The notes under the pieces were generated by a model. The model was not told where the DNA came from and searched no databases. It worked only from the letters and a program-made list of their open reading frames with translations. This document shows positions 27,684 to 41,800 of a DNA stretch of 64,000 nucleotides, piece by piece. A program made the translations under genes and the position numbers. Within the stretch, counting starts at the first letter, position 1, and every line of letters begins with the position of its first letter. Source of the stretch: Hyaloperonospora brassicae. Lineage: Eukaryota; Oomycota; Peronosporomycetes; Peronosporales; Peronosporaceae. The stretch covers positions 1 through 64,000 of the forward strand of contig CANTFL010000756.1 of assembly GCA_947650285.1 (NCBI GenBank), read 5' to 3'.

Positions 27684-28201
27684 CGTACCACCTAAGCTGC
27701 TGATTAGCCTACGTTATGATGAGTGCTGGTCTGCAAAGGTACAGTAGTGTACCTGTTCTTTATGTTCATGCGAACAAGCGACCTGGAGTGAATGGTATGC
27801 ATTGAACTGGCGCAAATGTGTACAACCAGGAGATGCTAAGGTAACGAAGCCACTGTTTTATGCGTAGCTTTCTACTTACATATTTCTGGTCTTCGGCGCA
27901 TGTAAAATGTTATTACAGAGTCACTTTTACGTCAAATAAATACTTCAAGCCTGGAGGGTATATTATTACTGATAGATCAAGCCTTGGTAGCAGAAGGCAC
28001 CGTTAAACGCACTCATGGAAGTACAACAACAATATTAGAATGGGTCCGGATCACGCGTGTCCAGGCTATATTAATATAGATTCAAAATGAGAAAAAGTCA
28101 TATAGAGATTAGGTAAGAGCACATACCTTGTCTTATCACCTTAAACCGCTGATTATATACCAAGTATACCGGTAATGGTGAAACAGTCTGTCTTTATACC
28201 T
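27684..28201. other. Spacer, nothing recognised
   Basis: AT-rich sequence with no open frame or repeat of note. Confidence 0.45.
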
Positions 28202-28870
28202 TTACGGTTTACAAGATAGCTGAAAAGTCTGGAGCCGCTCAAGCACCCCTTCCAGTGATGTGAGCTGCCTGCCCGGATGATATCGAGTAACCGGCTGCTG
28301 AGGAACCGAGGCTTGAAACGGTTCCGTCGCTATCCGAAAAAAGTTGCAGTCGTCCCTGTCCCGAATAAATCGGTGTTCTCTGACCGCTTCAGCTTTAACC
28401 TATCGAAGCTGTGTGTGACGCAGTTCCAACGCGGCTTGGGCGACAGTCGTTGCCTCGTGCTCGTGCAACCATCGGTTTCGCTGCACCCATTGGGTGGCGA
28501 AGCAAATCAAGCACGCTATCCACCAGATGCGTACCCAAGCCCTGTGTATCTCTTCTGCCATGTCTATCAAGATGATGCCGACCTCCTTCCGGACGCCCGG
28601 CGGTAGGTATGGTGCTGTTCGTGATAATACTGCTGATTTGTACGCAAATAATCGCGCGGGCGTGACATCCTGAAGGGTCCATTGCGTTACGATGTACGCC
28701 CAATATTTGGCTGCGCTTTCGCAATTCCAGAAAATATGAATGATTCCTTCATGCTGTCCGCGGCAAGTCGCATAACGTGTGCAGGTCGAGTCTTGTTCGC
28801 GGCCCGGACCGTATAAATTTAACTGATGGGTGGCTATCCGGTAGCAGACCTATACCTGGTAGTCCGTCAA
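28202..28870 (-). pseudogene. LINE ORF2 C-terminal relic
   Basis: The minus-strand frame reads LTDYQV, a stop, VCYRIATHQLNLYGPGR, then the zinc-binding stretch CRGQHEGIIHIFWNC, and ends near LQTFQLSC before a TAA at 28202. It parallels LTEYQVWTCYRIATKQLNLY, CRGRKETAAHIFWEC and LRIFQTSC of the intact ORF2. At least two internal stops are present. It is a third, more divergent LINE of this lineage. Confidence 0.8.
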
Positions 28871-29513
28871 GGCGTGAATCTATAATAAGAATACCGAAAG
28901 ACTTTCCTATCCGGGCGCTGAATTTATCCTCCGCTCTATTCTAATCATGTCCCTTCTCAATCTTAGGTAAGAAGCATCTATAACCACATTTCTCGAATAG
29001 AGGTTTAAAAGCAGCATTGGGATTTATAATAGTGTTCCCTTCAAGCGATTGTACAGCTTATCGGCCACTCTTTTCCGCTGTTGAGAGGCGAACGTGTCCG
29101 ATTTCGCTCTTGTCCGTAAGTCCACACCAGCTGAATTTCTGGTATCTGCATTTTTTGCTTGATCGGAGTCGGAAAAGTATTTCACTTCACTCTCCAATTT
29201 GATTCACAATAGCTATCGTTGCTGTAAGCAACGTACAATAATTCTTGATTCTGAGGTTTTTTCTTATCGTGCTCTCCAGCTTCACTACTATTCTTTGCTC
29301 TAGTAGCGGCCACACATATTACCGACTTTCTACTTATATTCGACACGTCGGGTTGCATGTTGCCATCAACATCGGACTGCTCGGGATACGTAATCGAGCA
29401 TTTTTGTCATTCTGACGATTCTCCATCTAGAAATCGGAAAATAGTAGCTTTATAGGTCGCAATAGGATCAAATGCAGGTAAATAGTATATTTCGCAGCAC
29501 GTACCTGGATCGT
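28871..29513. other. Spacer, no confident gene
   Basis: Only short frames, for example 29017-29202 on +. No domain recognised. It may include the far 3' part of the pogo-like element. Confidence 0.4.
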
Positions 29514-29648
29514 ACCTGCCTTACGGCAGTGCAGCACTTTGGCTCGAACCTTGCTCACTTCAGCGCAGCTCCTTAACTCAAACTTGCCGTACGTAGTGCA
29601 GCGCCTTGGACCGAACTTGTCTTACGTCAGTGCAGTACGTTGGCTCGA
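29514..29648. repeat. 34-bp minisatellite, four copies
   Basis: Units start at 29514, 29548, 29582 and 29615, with a consensus of the type ACTTGCCTTACG-GCAGTGCAGC-(10-12 nt)-CTCGA. Copies differ at several positions, so the array is old. It lies on the 3' side of the minus-strand pogo-like relic. Confidence 0.8.
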
Positions 29649-30099
29649 AATTGTTTGATGTATACTTTCAAACGCTTAGGCGTAACGTTTGGCGATGGTG
29701 TGGGGGAGAGGAATGTCGTCTTTAAAAATATAATATGTTTGTATTGATCGCAAGATGCGGTGCTATGTACCACTATCTTTATGCCATCACTTAAGGCGAA
29801 CACAAATTCTGACATTTAAAACACCTGAATATATGTATCTGTGTAGTTATAATAAAATCTGGCGCCAGGTGGTCTTTCAGTTGGCGCTATTTTGCGTTGA
29901 TCTCATCACCTACCTCCAAAACATCTTCTAACATCTCATTGTATGTTAGCTTAGGCTGAGCAGTACATTTTGTGCGACGGCATCGAGAAGCTCCAAACAC
30001 TTCATGGGATCTCGGACACGCAGCTTCTTGTGCTGTACTATCAGCTCTTGGGCTAGCTCACTTTCTTCCTCCTCGACCTCCGTTGTGGCATTTTCACTC
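29649..30099. other. Spacer downstream of the pogo-like relic
   Basis: Presumed 3' flank of the minus-strand transposase relic. No clear terminal inverted repeat was identified. Confidence 0.35.
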
Positions 30100-31390
30100 C
30101 TTTCCACCTCCACTGCACTTGAAATGACCGATTCAGTAAATAAAAGTTCCGTGGGGATGGAGCAGTTGGAAACGGTAGTGCTTTAGATCTTATTTTAGGT
30201 AGCGCATGGCTCAAAGTAAGTCTACTTTGTAGATGTTAAACCCTCCCTACGATCGTCACAGTCGATCGCATTCTGCAGGTGGTAACGGCGACACCGCCGC
30301 TTGAACGCTGCGATGACACCAGCATCCATCGGCTGAAATATTGAGGTCTACGTAGTGGGAGCAGCTAGACCTTGACGTTAGTTGACGTAAGGTCATTCGC
30401 CATATGCGACGGGGCATTGTCAAGCAATAAAATATAATTTTTCTTTGATCTAAAACATCACGATACTCGAAAATTATTTTTACTGATTTCAAATGGCTAT
30501 GCACCTTCATTTTTTGTCTAAATTTGCAAGCCATTCCTGGAAGAACACGCCCGTCATCCAAGCCGTTGTGTTGTTGCAATACAGAAATTTATGTGTTTGA
30601 ACTAATTTCTTATCAAGACACGGAGCTTCTTGGCTTTTCCGATAAAGAAGACTGCAGCTTGTCAGAGCCATCAGCTTTTGCAGTGAGCGCAATTGTAATC
30701 CGCGACTGCATAGTATGTCAGTGCATACCCCTGTATTATCATATGGCAACAAGCATTCTACAATAATCACATTGCCTTTTTGTGTCCTTCGATTATTTCT
30801 GTGCAATAGGTCTGTCAGGTTTCATGCTGTAGTGTAGTCCTGCAAATTAATTTTGGCAGACTTAGTTTTAATTTGATAGAAAACAAACAAAATTTACCGG
30901 CTTCATCCATGTTGTAAACATCATACAGCGCGAACTCTGCGATGGTTTTCTATACATCAAAAAAATATCTATTCATAGCCTCCAGGACCACCGAGCCGCT
31001 GTCACCGTGTATGTTGCTAGCGCGGAGCATGTGACGTTGCTGGGATATATAAAGCCATCCGTGTGATAAATTGATGGCGTCGTCAGGAGTACCAAGAATT
31101 TGAGCAAGACGATAAGCCTTCGCACAGATGTTATACCAGGTGACAATCACTCCGCGGTGTTTACATCGCATGATCCAAAGAGGCAAAGCCTCTTTCAGTA
31201 TAGGGTGTTGAACTAGTCGCTTTCGCTTTGCATTTAGGCTGCTATATACCATATTCTTCAAATTTGATGGCTTTGATTGATGCCTGTGAGAGGGTTTAGA
31301 CAAATACGGACTCCACTGTAGGCCATTTCGCCAGTGCCTTTTAAGACTAATTTCGGTTCTCATCCTTGTATTAGCATATTTGGACATTGT
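30100..31390 (-). pseudogene. Pogo/Tigger-like transposase relic
   Basis: On the minus strand, in order: a CENP-B/Tc5-type helix-turn-helix (HPILKEALPLWIMRCKHRG ... SHGWLYISQQRH, within 30950-31387); DVYNMDEAG with the first DDE Asp near 30910-30930; AWMTGVFFQEWL near 30530-30560; LLLDNAPSH with the second Asp at 30401-30435; and QPMDAGVIAAFKRR near 30300-30340. The tail includes KVDLL and AMRYL before 30139. The pieces lie in different frames with stops between them, so the gene is dead. Such transposases move DNA by cut and paste at TA sites. Confidence 0.85.
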
Positions 31391-34300
31391 ACATTAAAAA
31401 ACTAATCTGCAACATTTACACTGCTTCGATATCACACATATAGGCAAGACACGGATGAATAAATGTATATGTGTGGCTTTTCCTGTGCAATAATCGTTAG
31501 GTCAAACAAATGAAGCTCAGAGTGTTTCTAGTACCATTGAGAAGGAGGCCAACTTACCAGGAGCCTGAAAATTTTGTTTTGGTTTCAGCAGTTAAACTCT
31601 TAGGGATATAGTTTGGCTTGTACTTAAGGGAAGTAGGGGGTTGCTTTGGGTGCCCAGATTAAGTTTTTGAGCTCGCAATTGATTGATTATCCTCATGTAC
31701 GCTTCACAAAATTCAAAAAGTTATAACCCGTGGATATTTTATGGTGATTTTCGTCCACCGTACCCAAACTTTATCGGAGAAAATAATGTAATGCTGTCCA
31801 GATAATGCAAACCGGTATCTTATAGTCATAATATACCTTTAGATGTTCTAGTTCTTTCTTTGTATCAAATATTATAAAGTAGCAAAGCCGATCGATCAAC
31901 ATTTCGGGTTCTTTTACTACCAACGCCACGTTCTTACTAGTGCTAAACGGACCGACGGTGTTGCTGAAGCCTGAATCTCACATGTATTGCAAGTTATATA
32001 ACTACAATTTGCTGACAACAGATAGACTCCAGGGCAACTCGTCGATTGCACTGCACCGTCACATTTATTTTGACAAACCTGACACAATCCATAAGTATTT
32101 TACTGTACATTTACTCTGTTTGATTTACAAATGTCGATATGCGGCCTATATAATTGTTAGAAGTGCGCTGATTGCCACGTTATTGTCCAAACACTTATTG
32201 ATCGCGATTTATGTGGTGGTCTATCACAGAACCGTATGGTCGGCGGAATGTGTTACAGAGTCTTACAGCGCCCATAAACACAACCCAGTCTATTGAGTGA
32301 TCTACGTCCAGGCACGTTTCACTTTACAGATATGCATATTGCAGTGTATTTACTTTTCTGTACAACCAATGAGTCAGCAGCTATACCGTGTTTCTTATCT
32401 GTCTTGCTAGCGTATTGCCACCGAATTAAGTAACAACGTTCTGCTGATCTTAAAAAGCTTCGGTAGAGTGCGAGTCGAATCCCATTTGTTTTTGCGTATG
32501 CAAGCGCGGCTCTGATAGTGAAAAGATGGCTAATAATTATTGCACGCGTAAAGTAACATAATTAGTCAATGCTTACATATATGTAGCAAAGCGATGCCGT
32601 TCTATTTATTGCCATGTACATGACTTGTATTGTGAACATTGTCTTTGCAGACAATATACGGCTAGGGAGAGAGACCAGCATCATATATAAAGAGGTTGGA
32701 ATGTACGTCATGTAAATGTACCGCTAGGCTGCATTACATTTTATTGCTGATTCAAATAATAGACCATTATGTCAGACACAAAGTTCATTAATAGTGACAG
32801 GCATAATTCTTATAGGGAAAACACGTTCTTTAAGGTACCTGCTATCAAATAATACAGAACTGCAAGTTCTAGAGCCCGCCTTTCGATAAAAGCCGCCCAG
32901 TCACGAAAAGTGATAAGGGTAGAGCAATCATTGTACGGCGGTATTCAAATAGGTAAGGACCATAGTGGGTCCACCACTTCGATAATCCCAGCAGTGTTTC
33001 TCCGGTCAACATTGCTGGTATTTGTTTGTCCAACTATGCAGTGTAATATTATCTTAAACGGTACTTTTGATCGATTTCACGGGCATGGGAAGTGTGCTGA
33101 ATAGTTTATGTGTCGAATGCTTGACAACGCGATGAACGGAGCATCAGACGAAATCTTTAGCATATCTAACGCTACGTGCGATCGATATATATCTCAACCG
33201 CTGCATCATACAATAAGGATGCATTCTAAGATAAGGAGAAGATTTCGCGGCCACATATATAAGTGCGATTACAGGATTTGGGGATATATGCTTTATTTGA
33301 GAATATATATTACTTCTAATGTCGTTTTAGAGGTATTCAGGACAACAGTGATCAAATTATCGAATGACTATCGAATAAGGTTCCGTTAATGCACCCTCCA
33401 TACAATGTATCTACAGACTTTTTATAATCATTACGTGACCTTCGCGGACAAAAGAGCTACAAATAAGTAGTGTTCCCTCAAACGGCTAAGTATTACGCCA
33501 TCTCACAACCTGCGTCTTTGTGCATTCCGTAACTTAGGTTGCGCTGATTCGTTGACATCTGTGGCGCATCTGACAGGCTTTAAAGACTTATAATACCATC
33601 TATTGTTATAATAGGCGTGTTGAAGTATTCTCACGAAGGTTAGAACCGCTAGTGACACGTCTTTTTAGACGAGTCACCAAGCTTGACCATTTTCAAAGTA
33701 ATGAGATCCTCCAATTGTTTGATTAAGTTAAGCGTCTAGTAAATGATTAAATGAGCATATAAAACTACGTATTTTAACAAAAAGCTGGAAATACCATATA
33801 TCGATCATTGAAGGCTAGCTATTTGTAGTTTTATATTTTAGGTATCCTCTAATCGACAGGCTTCTTTAATCACTTATTTGTTGCTCTGCATCGGCCAACT
33901 TACCCAGAAGAAGTTTACTTTACCGACCATGCCGTATTAAGAAGTCTTGGTAAGCTTTAAAAAAGGTTCTGGTTCGACCATTCGTATCACTAAATCAAAT
34001 TACTGTTCCCCCGTACTTTAGTTAATTAAATGATGGAAAATCAATTTCACATGAACGGTGAAAACATTTAGTTGTGCCATACAAATTAATGTTGGTACAT
34101 ATTCACTTGTAGAAGCCTAAATTGTTTAACACAGTGGCATTAATCCGTCTATACAGGATTTTAATTTCGTCGTATCATTTGCCTATACAGTACGAAGGAT
34201 TTTGAAATTATTACTTGCGCTTTGCGTCGGCGAATTTACGTTTGACATGATGGCGGCGAAGCGCAATGGATCGATCACAGATGGTTTTGACGTGGTAGGC

Positions 34301-37300
34301 ACTATAGGATACTTAGTTTGCAAAAGAAGCAGCTTCCTGTAGATACATTTCAAAACAACATCATTTATACGCCTTGCTTGCCGCCTATTTTTTTATTAGA
34401 AGTTCGCGGTACGTTACAGCAAAAAATTTCTCGGCATCATAAATTTTCACGAATACTATCTTGCGAGCATCTTCACTCGATCATGCGGTGAGTCATATAA
34501 AATGGTTAGATTTACTAAGGAACGCTGAATCAATGGGAAAGTAAGTCATGTATTTTTTATTGCTTGTACTATCCTCCGGTAGCAGCATAATATTGACAGC
34601 TCGAAGCTTTATAATATTGCTGTCTCACAATATTTATGACCACGGAGTTTGTTTGCCTCGATATCTTGCTTTCACCAAAAAAATTGAAGCCCGACACCCC
34701 TATGGCCGTATCGAGCTATTTCAGGATGCGTTTTCCACTAATAAACTGGCTCGGTGAATATAGTCAAACGTAAAAGTTGATAAGAATTCATGTTTTAAAC
34801 AGATGCATACACTACACTCCATAGATAGGCGGTCGATGCATTGCTGTACGTATACATAATATTGAAGTTCCCACTCTGGAATAGTGATATTCGGCTATGA
34901 AATTTATGTCGTCACAGATGACGACGGAATTCGTTGTAGGCTGGCAACTGCTTTATGTTAACGGTGATATAGCCGTTAAACCTGCGTACCTCATGTAAAC
35001 AGCGTTAACAAGTTGTAAATATTATTTACTTAATCACTATTCAATCTGGGTAGAAGCTCCACGAGATAAATAGTGATAAAACTTTAAAAGCTATGGATAT
35101 AACTGTCGATCTTAAAAGTAAATTTGTAAAATTACTGATAGTATATATCATGGTTGGTATAAGGACGCGCTGATAGCATTTAGCCTCCCTCCGGAAGCCT
35201 CGTCAGTAGCGTTTAAAAACCTTTAGGTGAGATCATGATCTATCCTTGGCTAGCCGCCTAAGCACCGTCTCGGTATTTGTGCAAACACACAAATCACCCA
35301 CTAGACCTACGAAACCTGTCAGACAGGACGTCCATGGGGTAGATTTAATCCGCTTTGGAAACGTCAATTCCAACAATCTTCTCGATGGTTAATTTGTCTC
35401 CCATCCTGTCAATTCGCTACGGCAACCTAGACCGACGTCTCCCCTGACGCTGAAAATGCTTTTTGAGAGCTCTTTTTCATCCTCTGGGCCCTTCAAATCT
35501 AGTACTTCTGTGATACCTTGGTACTTCCGATATTGTAGATAGTGCATTGGTCTAGTCTCGTATTATCGCGCGTTTTCATGACCTATCTGAGTTCAAACAA
35601 AATTTTCGTGCCACTAACAACATTTAGTCTCCCTGATCATTTTGTTATTTTATTTTCCAAATGTTCTTCGATATAGTCCTCCGCCTCCAACACGTCTCTT
35701 CTTTATGTGGCACGCGCACACATAAATCATTTATATTTCTTCGCTAGCTTTTACTATTGTGATCAGCACTTGCGCAGCCTTATTACTTCTGTCGAAGTAC
35801 CTTCAGAGCATGCTGGTTCTTCACGCGCCTCTACCGGTGGAGTCTTCGCAGCACAAGTCGATTTTTGGAAGTAGATGTAAGGAAGGGAGGCTTAGAATAA
35901 TTATTTGCTAATAGTAAAAATTAGATTAATAAATTTTACTTGCATTAAATAGCGCGCCAGTCGCTTTTCCACCTCCGCTAGGGGCCTCGTCAAAGGCTTG
36001 GTAATATATAAGTGAGAAATAATCGAAAAAGCAAAGTAGCGATATATGCAAAATATCTACCAGATTTGGCTAGTGAGATTGACATAAATTTTTAGATTTG
36101 CTTGGCACCGTACATGCCCATGATGTAAGGCCACATGTGTTGTAATTCAACAAGTTCTCCGCCGATTAAACCCTTTGTAATAATATACCACAATATGTTA
36201 TAAACATGATGGGCCTACAAAGTAAACAATTGGAACAGACCTCGCATGATGTGCGTGGAGTGACCTGTAGTAACTTACTGAATGCGGTCGGCTTCGATAG
36301 GATCTAACTATGAATAAGTTAAACCGCTTTGATCACATTACCTTTACGTTCTGGGATATAATCACTGACTCCGCGTGTATTGAGACTTATAAATTCCATG
36401 GATGACGCTTTAAACGTCGGTAATGCTACACTGGATGTCGGTCAAAACATTAGCTCTCATATAGATTACACTTGGGTGAATACCAACCCCGAATCCCATC
36501 ATAAATGACTGTAGGAGAGATCTCGTCTTATTTTACAGCCTTCATCGACATCAAGTATTATAGTCCAATCTTAAAGCGACCGTGTCGTCGGAGAGTAATA
36601 ATACGCTATATACACTTACCAACGATGTGACTGTCTATGTTTATGGCGGTGTTATATTCAATTCTTTTCTATACATACATTACCTATTTAAGATAGCTGT
36701 ATTGTCTAATAGTAAGTTTAATTGAGGAAAGAGAGCCATTTAACCTATCCAAAATATATGTCATGATTTTTAACTCTGAGTTGAACTCATCGTTCCTCAA
36801 AATTAAGTAAGTTGCTACGGACACAAGCTTAAGATAGTGTAATTGTGGTAAATATACAATTCAGAGCTATCTTATAATTCATTGTTTTAGTAACGAAATG
36901 ATAGGTAGTGGTGTGTCTTAACCCAGCAATTTTAATTTACCTATGGATGTGGTAATGACAAATTAAACTTGTTCCTGGTGCCAAATACTGCGGTTTAAAG
37001 CTTAAACTCTCACCTACAATATCTTGTAACGTCTTGACATCCTCTCAATTCGTGCTGATTACACTATAAGATTTGATCATGAGGATAAATCTTATATTCA
37101 TATGATCACATCCCAAGTCTTAATCACGAACGTACAGAAGCGCATTTTTGAAGCTGATAAATACTAAATGCCGCAACCATTCCGGCCCGGACACCACTTG
37201 CTAAAATAATGTGCCTTAAAACTCCACGGTAGAATCTGTCAATATAGTGGTTTGACATGGTAAATATGTACTAACAAGAGCCCGTGGTGAGCTTTAATTT

Positions 37301-37857
37301 TCCTCTTACGGCAGCGAAAACATCAAGTGGTAGGCTGGGACTGTTCGGTATGTTATGCCTCATAGGCGATATTGTGCCCGGCTCAATCTGATCTTTTTGT
37401 GACGCAGATGTACCAAACTCATCTAGGCTATGCACAGACGTACCTAAATGACGGCTTTAACCATTGTCATGAATCGAAAGGTCGGTCTAACATACACAAT
37501 CAATCCGATCATTTGAAATCGGTGCCGTATTACATACGCACATATAATCTATGTACTAATAAATTTAGATGCATAGTGGGCACATTCATAATTCATTTTT
37601 AAGGATGTGTATTAGGTATGCAGACCTTACGAGCAGATCATAATCAATTTGAACAAATAAGTCATTGACCGGTTCTTAAGAGGCGAAAGGACATGCGTTT
37701 ATAATCGACCCCGATAACTATTGCACATGTACTATAGAAAAAACGCAGAAAATCACTTGATCATTACTTCCACTCCTTATGTATGATATCGAATATTCTA
37801 GACTAGCACACGTATCGTTGATTCGAAATAATGAAATGATATTCTTCAGGTGCCGGT
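31391..37857. other. Long AT-rich region without recognised genes
   Basis: About 6.5 kb with no open frame longer than about 120 codons and no recognisable domain on either strand. Short TA-rich runs are frequent. The frames at 31940-32296, 33108-33389 and 37372-37602 were inspected and look random. It is probably deeply decayed repeat DNA. Confidence 0.5.
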
Positions 37858-37945
37858 CATGTCTCAGCCAGACCCCGAAAGACCCTTCATTGTCGTCTGT
37901 GACGCTTCTGATTTTCCATTGGCTACTTTGCGGATCTCGTACATC
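37855..37945 (+). pseudogene. Gypsy RNase H fragment
   Basis: The plus-strand frame reads QPDPERPFIVVCDASDF, matching the RNase H start of the Gypsy at 19054-26812 (QDRPFHVVCDASDF). Homology fades within about 100 bp on both sides. It is an isolated relic. Confidence 0.7.
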
Positions 37946-38595
37946 TTATACCTAAAGGAAGGCTTTCCGCTAAATAGATAAGTTAGTTCATTACACGAAG
38001 TCGACTCAGACATCCAATAAGCCCAGAGAGCTTACTGTCCGTGTTCCTGCAACCCAATTGATCTATAAAATTCAGTAAGGATTGCTCAAGAATGGCTGCC
38101 TTGAATTTAAATTGCTTGTTTCTTAGCGATCAAAAGGCTCCTTAGAAATAACACGTGACCTCATCAGATCAAACGGAAACTGAACAATAGTCGTTCGTAC
38201 TTAAAAGGACATCGGCGTTTGATCCCGAACAATCAGCTTGGGTCACTTAAACACCGCCGAGCCTTCCCGATCCACTGCATCCGCACCTATGCCAAACCCC
38301 CCGAAATCTCCTTACCACGAGCAATTGGCCGAGCCAGTGCGCTCGCATACGTCCAAGCGGTCGAATGCCCTGAGGTGATTGACCAAACCATCTAGTTGGT
38401 ACCCTCCATGCCCTTTACTGTGACAGGTTTAAAGGACTCTTTCAATCGCCCTTCGCTTCAGGATATCCCGGTGAGCTACCTGGAAACGTCGCCAGGATTG
38501 GTGATGGATCAAGCATATTAGTAGAATTGTTTGATATAGTTTCTGTAACGAGCAGCTGTTTAATTCTTCGGGGGATGTAATCCGCGCAGCGGTTT

Positions 38596-38880
38596 AGGAA
38601 CTGCAATCTCCTTTCCGCAGACGCGCTTCGACCGATGATAAGTCTTTTGGATTCGATTCACTCGCGTCCACGATATTTATTGAAGAACCCAGCTCCAAAT
38701 CGCGATCTTCTTCTTCGACTACTTTGGGCTCTCCCACTATATCAAAGGTATTCAAGATCGATCTTCTGGGTGAGTCATCAAGCTTTTGTCTAGCAGCCTC
38801 GGTATGTTCAGTGATGATCGCGAGGGCATAAACGATCTGTCGGCTCCCTGACCATTTTGCTACGTTTTCAGCAACTTTTG
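38596..38880 (-). other. Unidentified open frame without ATG
   Basis: About 94 sense codons on the minus strand ending at a TAA near 38594. Composition is protein-like: AENVAKWSGSRQIVYAL, then an acidic, charged tail with EPKVVEEEDRDLEL and SESNPKDLSSVEARLRKG. No start codon is present, so it is probably a relic of a retroelement polyprotein or a broken gene. The family is not recognised. Confidence 0.3.
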
Positions 38881-41800
38881 TACCGCACGAACAATGGATT
38901 CAGAAGAACGGCTTTCGCTATCCTCGATCATTTTTTCAAGTATATCCCTGGTAGTCGCGTTAAAGCAGCTATACTAGCATCGATGAGCAGGAAGTGGATC
39001 TTAAGTTTAACCATTTCTCCAAGCCGAATAATTTCCGTTCCCCCCATACAACATTCTGAAGTCGTCCGGGCTCCGAGCAAATTGCTAGAACCCCAGCTTG
39101 GTTTTTTCGGCGCAGATCACTTCTTTTTAAAGCCAAGAAACTTGAAAAAATTCTACATCAGCCGATCATGCCAATAATGTTTCTTGTGACTGGTTAATTC
39201 AAGAAATTAGTTGCAATGTATCGAGTATTTTAGGATCGTCATCTACAGGCGTTGTGGAAATCGACCCATGTTTCTCCTATGCCCCATCGGAAGCGCCAGG
39301 TGGAACTTAAGCTGGCCACATTTGCTAAGCGCGTCAGCATCGCCGATCGCATTCTGGGTCTCGACGGAAGACAGAGCTCCGCTTAATACTTTAAGACATA
39401 ATCGACGGGAACTGCGACATGGACATTCGATTAATCCTCTTCTTTTTGCTATTCCCGGCCCCATAAGAAAAGTAATCGTCGATTCAGGGTTAAAATGCAA
39501 AACAATTAAGATCCCGAACTTGATTACAGCCTTATCTATGGCCGAATCAGCCAAGCCGTGACGTAACTTGTATCTGTACGCGATTGCAATTACTTTTGCA
39601 CCTCGATCACTCGCATCTCCGGCATATTTGTTTCTTTGTAGTCACCCTGAAGTTAACATTACCTTCTTTCAATATATATTTTTCCTTTTTAAGCTTCTCA
39701 TGTCTTTGTTGAATATTTAAAGCCTCCATTTTCGGCATTTTATCTCGATCATATCACCCCCACTTACCGTTCGCTCGTTGTATATAATCCCATATTTTAA
39801 TTACCAGCAATTAAGATCCCTTTAATTAATTCGCGCAATTAGATCTGTGACTCTGATCGCCATACTTACAACATATACCGATCTTCCTCCTCCAATTTAT
39901 TCTTCTTTCACTTGACTTCACTTTACTGGATAGGCTATCACAAGCCTCAACCCCCTCTTCGTATGGCTGCACCGCTTCATATTAAATTCTTCTTCACGAG
40001 ATCGTGGTCCCATTCTTGTATCAAAGCTTCACAGTACAAGTTTACTTTGTCCACCCACGACGGATCACCATATCCTTTTTAATTAGATTTTGACTGTCTA
40101 TTTTTCCTGCCATAACGCATCTGTCGTCCAGATCGCACGTCAGTTATTCTCTCCACTTTGAACTTTTCATCTGCTAAATCGCCCACCTAGCTGTACTCAA
40201 AGGATAAAGCATCGTCAAAATCAACTAAATCCGCTTTGTTTGCTCTTATTCGATCCATAGATCGATTTAAAACATCTTACAATTTTAAGCGCTGGCACAT
40301 AAACCAAATGGAAGACTTGTTAGAAAGTACCGTCTATTCTAAACCTTTTAGCGTGATATCTGCACTTTTCGATGACAAGAAACTGTCCGTAATACATATG
40401 TGCCAATTTGTGATCGTCCCTTCTATCAAACGATTTAAACGAGCAGACCTACGACATGCTGCATTTATATAGTAGATCGCGATCTTGATTTTGCTGATCA
40501 GCGCGATGTTTAATTAGATCCTTCCATCGATTTTTACCACTGCTCTCGCTCGTAGGTTATGAAGTTGTATGCCACACCGATATCTATCGATGCTGTATTT
40601 CCTAGAGGCAATGTATCTTGCATCGTTGATTGAGGGTCCAAACCCTTGGATCAGATAGAATAAAGGTGTCCCCACGGACTTACAAATGCGCGATCATGAT
40701 CGCGAATGTTAACCAGTCGGCATAGACGTCCTATCCCTTTTATTCTCATCTGACACATATAACATGATCGCTCTGGTCAACGTCTGTATTACGATTTTCG
40801 TCGTGCCATTTGCTTGTTGTTAATAGGGCATAGTCACTTGTTGCTTCTAGGCCACGATCTAATTAAAATACACATAAGAAACAAGACATAAATGTTAGTT
40901 CGTTATCGCAAATAATCGCTTTACTTGCGCCAAAACTTCTAAACACGCCTCATTTGTAATTCTCCGCGATCGCTTGCGTTTCTAGACGCACTCGCTTTCG
41001 CAAATTCATATCCGAGATCAGGCCGACCCAGATCAAGAGCTTCGCGATCCCTCTAAACAATTTCGGCAAAGAAGGATAATGGTCAATTGCCAGATTAAGA
41101 ATAGCGTATGTAGCTTGTGCGTTTACTCGGCGAGCTAATACGATAGAAGAAGCGTTCTTTGCTATTCCAAAATCCACCCACTCTACTACATACCGTTGCA
41201 CACTTAAATTCAAACCTCTCCAGAGAAACTAAAAGGTGGCCATCTATACCATGGCTAATGGCTGCCTTCTAAACTTGTATTATAGTGATGTAATTTTATG
41301 CTGCGATAATTCCGGGATCCCCACCCGGACCAGCTCTACGCGATCGTTTGAATATAATGCTGGCCTGAGACAAAAGAGTAACAAATCATCCTGATCGATT
41401 TTTTAGTCCGACGCGATCACAGCACACAATTTTGCTTCTTGTGATTGAATCGTGGACACTTCTCCAGTCATATGGGTCATCAGAATAAATATCAAACTCT
41501 ATTCATCGTGCGCTTGTTCGAAAAGGTCGATTCGTATCGAAGTACGATCTCACACTGGACAACTTGTGGCGAATGCGTCATCGCGCGGTAGTTCCTGTAA
41601 TTGCAGCTACTTCCACAGCCTAATTAGTCTTGCGTCGTATCATTAACTCGTCCAGCCGATTCAGAAGGTACAAAATCTTGGCGCTGTATGTCATTGATAA
41701 TTATCCCCTTCTATTTTAAAAAATCTTCAATTATCGATTTGTCTACAGTCGTGTTCAATCGGGTTTCACATTTAAAAAACATGTTTGGACCAGGAATGTG

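Noticed and set aside
32460..32510. Possible tRNA T-arm-like GAGTCGAATCCC
   Set aside because: No acceptor stem, D-arm or anticodon arm could be folded around it.
39211..39561. Overlapping ~100-codon frames on both strands
   Set aside because: I tried to fit them to the tail of Gypsy relic B but the alignment was not convincing.
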